A stretch of 64,000 bases of DNA from Drosophila pseudoobscura (lineage: Eukaryota; Arthropoda; Insecta; Diptera; Drosophilidae): contig NC_046683.1 of assembly GCF_009870125.1 (NCBI RefSeq), positions 13,959,001 through 14,023,000 on the forward strand. Direction: 5' to 3'. Every line of letters starts with the position of its first letter. Position 1 is the stretch's first letter. Of the stretch, positions 61,401-64,000 are shown in pieces. A program made the position numbers and the translations under genes. The notes under the pieces are model-generated. The model did not search any database. It saw only the letters and a list, made by a program, of their open reading frames with translations, and had not been told where the DNA came from.

Positions 61401-63555
61401 AATACTCAAAAAGAAATAATTGGCTCCGCCAGGGGAATCAATGTGAACTTTATATAAAATAAAATAAAGCACCACAATTGCTGTTTCTTTTTAGATTTTA
61501 GTACCTTCCAAATGAGAATAATATGCGACCCTATAAAGCCTATATCTTACTCGTTTATTCAATCGATTGAGCCTTGAAACTTCTCGGTTTCCATGAAAAG
61601 TATATATGTAAATGGAAATTACAAAGAACATTGTAGCTGCCACAGAAACCAAGGACAGAGAAAGCAAAGGACTGCTTCTTGTTCTAAGGGCAATGGAGAT
61701 CAATTTGGATAGTATATCCCATGACTAAGAAAAGAAAACGACTCTTCATCTTTGATTAACATGTGGGGCTACTCTATGAGTATCCATACCAAATGGTGGG
61801 CGATTTTGGTTTGATTAACTGACTGAACGAGTGATTCATTCGCATCCACCTCTCAGATCTGCCCCATTGTCTTGGCCAGTTCGCGTTGGAAAGGCCATGT
61901 CGGTGCTGATGGTGCTGCTGCTGCACTGCTCAAAGGAGTGCTGTCTGGGTGTGGCATGCAATTTGTATTGTAATTTGGCAATTCATTTGAGCCAAAAAAA
62001 GATCTGCCCGGCCAAATGCATGTCTCTGTGCAGGCGAAGAAAGATGGAAACGTTTTTTGGCGTTTGGCGCATGCGTGGAGTGCTTCAGCGGCAGAGTTGG
62101 CATCGGCATCGGCTTCCATTTCGACTTCGACTTCGACTTCGGCTTCGACTTAAACTTCAGCTTCAGGCCATTGACGTTGTCGAGAGGCAGTGAAGCGGCA
62201 ACCTGAAGACGGTAACGGCAGCAGAAGCAGCAGCAGCGGTAATAACAATAAAACAGCAGCCACATCGGCCAGCAGCCAAGAAATAGCAACAATATTAGCA
62301 GCCATGAAATGTAAAGTAAAATAAATTTTGCATTGTTAAGTGGATGCGTCGTCAAAGGTTTGTTGACTTTACCTCTTTTTATTTTTCATTTGGGTTTTTG
62401 CATAGCTGACCTTTCCCAAAAAGAGAGATCGCTGCGCCGCGCTGTGCCGCAGCCTCTCTGGGCTGACCTTTGGCTTTAAAAGCGTATGAATAAAAGCCAA
62501 CTTCATTGCCACGCCTCGGCTCCGCTCGTCTCGCCTCGACTAGGCCACATTTCATGCATATTAGCCGACTAACTCGGCCAGCAACTGAGCTGACTGATTG
62601 ACTGACTGTCTCCCAATGACCACACCAGATCGGCCATCGAGCCAAACCCATACCAGACCAAAACCAGACCATATCAGATCAGAGCATACTCATACCAACT
62701 GCGAGTGCGAATGCGGTGCCAACGGGCTGGCCAAGGTTAACACTCTGCTGCAGGCCGAATTCCAATGAATGTATCTGTATCTGTATCTGCATCTGTATCG
62801 GCGGCTGATCAGCAGTATCTGATAGTGATACCCGGGAAGTGTCGTCCAATCACTGCAGACACAAATTGCAATCTAAAACATTTCTTCAGATGATCCGATC
62901 ACTGACAAGTTCCTTGAACGATGAACTGATTTTAAAGATGATGTGATTCCCTTTAGAGCTATTCAGCATTGAAATTATATCAAGAAAATAAATGACTTCT
63001 TTTGCCTTCAAAGTAGAGGATGGGGAAGATAATGTACCAAAGCAATGAAATGTTTTCAATGGAAAACTGGTCTATAAAAAGTCCACTTCTTTGAACTTGA
63101 ACTGAGTTACAATTTAGCAAAGAAACATAATAGTTGAAGGAATAAAATTGGTTCAATTTTTCAATGAAATAGGATGAGCATTTCAACTTAAAGAAAGGGA
63201 AAGCAAAAAAATTCGAGTAAGAAACTCAGCTCAAGATCTCAGCTTTCAATAATGGAATGAAGGAATTAAATGACAGAACTTTCCTCACAGATCTCGGACT
63301 CAGCCTCTTTGAGCTTAACTTATTTATTCCTTCTGTAGATTACAACGGGGGAAACACAAATTTGGATATCCCAAACACATACTCGTTTGTATGTATGCAT
63401 TTTTTAATCAGTTTTACTTCCCAAAATATGAATATGAATATGATATTGCATAATGGGGCTGAAACCCATCTTGACCTTGAGCCGCTCAATGAGTAGTTTT
63501 GTAAAATTTCACTTTTTAATGCCAGTGTTTTGAATACTTACATTTTGAGCAGCAT
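55467..63555 (-). CDS. CG3777: Large secreted low-complexity protein, CG3777-like (913 aa)
   Basis: Five coding exons: 63555-63542, 58437-56810, 56725-56567, 56485-55772, 55693-55467. All junctions are GT-AG and the total is 2742 nt. Exon 1 is 14 nt (ATG in CAAAATG context, then GTAAGT). Joined to exon 2 it gives the signal peptide MLLKICILGLGLAMLATYHP. Introns 2-4 are 84, 81 and 78 nt, all phase 1. The mature protein is largely disordered: a Glu/Ala helix-like block (IEAKRAIEEEELAEVRRE), an acidic Tyr run (YEYEYVYYYEEDDD), Gln/Lys-rich and Thr-rich tracts. Basic modules of the form R-x-R-F-x-L-R recur (GRNRFKLR, GRNRFSRP, RNRFNLRG, SRFNLHR, RGLGLLGQRRRLPLR). No catalytic domain is visible. 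The symbol rests on position next to y and is less sure than the gene model. Confidence 0.78.
58438..63541 (-). other. Intron 1 of the CG3777-like gene (5.1 kb)
   Basis: The donor GTAAGT is at 63541-63536 and the acceptor TTTTGCAG ends at 58438. Inside are AGCTCC-type tandem runs at 59119-59160 and 59295-59322, Gln-type CAG/CAA runs near 59535-59570 and 60380-60420, and a TGATCGT tandem at 61140-61160. No other gene is convincing. As a large first intron directly after the signal-peptide start, it is a likely site for enhancers, but none is recognised. Confidence 0.7.
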
Positions 63556-64000
63556 TTTGGTGGCTCCTTTCGGCGGTTCACTTTTGTGGCTGTTGCTGGT
63601 TGCTGGTTGCTCTCCTTGTTGTTGGTTGTTGCTGGCTGTCGTTCAATGTTGCTGTTCAATGTTGTTGTTCAATCAACTTGTTTTTTAACATAAATTTTAT
63701 TGACACTTTTGAAAGTCAACAGCTTTTTGGCTTCAGCTTCGAACGAAAATAAAAAAGTGTGGAAAATAAATAACAAACAAAAACGAAAACAAAAACAAAA
63801 ACACAAGCGCAAGACAGACAGAAATTGAATGACAGAAATTGATTTTCGAAAAGATTGTTAATTGTTATGCACTTTTGATTTGTTTAAATATTGGCCACAC
63901 TTCGCATGGTTGTTGTTGGTTTACGGTGTACGGTATACAGTATACGGTATACGGTTTACGGTTTACTGTTGCTATTGCTGGTTGTAAATGTGGTTCACTT
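63556..64000 (-). other. 5' region of the CG3777-like gene
   Basis: This stretch lies upstream of the ATG at 63555. It holds GTTCAATGTTG repeats (63642-63672), a GTTGCTGGTTGCTGG run (63587-63610) and a TACGGTAT-type tandem tract at 63920-63967. No clear TATA or initiator could be assigned, so the start of transcription is unknown and may lie outside the window. Confidence 0.5.
63920..63967. repeat. TACGGTAT-type tandem repeat
   Basis: About six degenerate 7-8 bp units built on TACGGT(A/T). It lies about 0.37 kb upstream of the CG3777-like start codon. Confidence 0.7.

Overview
This window is Drosophila X-chromosome DNA covering the distal end of the achaete-scute complex. All recognisable genes are on the minus strand. 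Read right to left (5' to 3' for the genes) the order is a CG3777-type secreted protein, an Argonaute-2 relic, two small secreted-peptide genes, yellow (y) and achaete (ac). Yellow and Achaete can be read almost residue for residue against the D. melanogaster proteins. The colinear order CG3777 - y - ac is, as I recall, that of the X tip. Intron size, Gln/His expansions in Achaete, very abundant simple repeats and a decayed extra Argonaute-2 copy suggest a sophophoran outside the melanogaster subgroup. The obscura group is my best guess, because Ago2 is known to have duplicated repeatedly there. No bacterial, viral or transposase gene was found.

Layout: 1-26.6 kb is non-coding, downstream of ac and presumably toward scute, whose coding region is not in the window. 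It is full of short tandem repeats, with a dense CGATCG cluster at 3.1-5.4 kb and a CTCF-like site at 19.6 kb. ac (26.58-27.65 kb) has a TATA/Inr promoter, three GCAG(G/C)TG E-boxes, an exact Hairy site, and a 3'UTR with an exact proneural box and a 13-bp hairpin. The ac-y spacer (28.1-40.1 kb) holds a GATA-motif cluster and, 1.4 kb 3' of y, a Su(Hw)-site cluster matching in kind and place the known 1A2 insulator. yellow (40.16-45.81 kb) has two coding exons and a 3.6-kb intron carrying a Su(H)+E-box pair and an E-box dyad. Its proximal promoter carries four phased GTGGTTCG repeats.

Between y and CG3777 lie two intronless, TATA-driven genes for small secreted proteins (79 and 134 aa). They share the C-terminal pattern Y-[IL]-[ND]-VADY-x5-PWWF and are not recognised. 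A broken Argonaute-2 fragment follows at 53.8-54.2 kb. The CG3777-like gene (55.47-63.56 kb) encodes a 913-aa secreted, low-complexity protein from five coding exons. The first is a 14-nt exon whose signal peptide is completed across a 5.1-kb intron.

The genes do not form one pathway. ac is a proneural bHLH regulator of bristle fate and y is a pigmentation protein with bristle expression. Their neighbouring regulatory DNA (E-boxes, Hairy site, insulator) is the main interest. Splice sites, TATA/Inr and short motifs were read by eye from the sequence. Orthology rests on remembered family sequences, and no database search was run.
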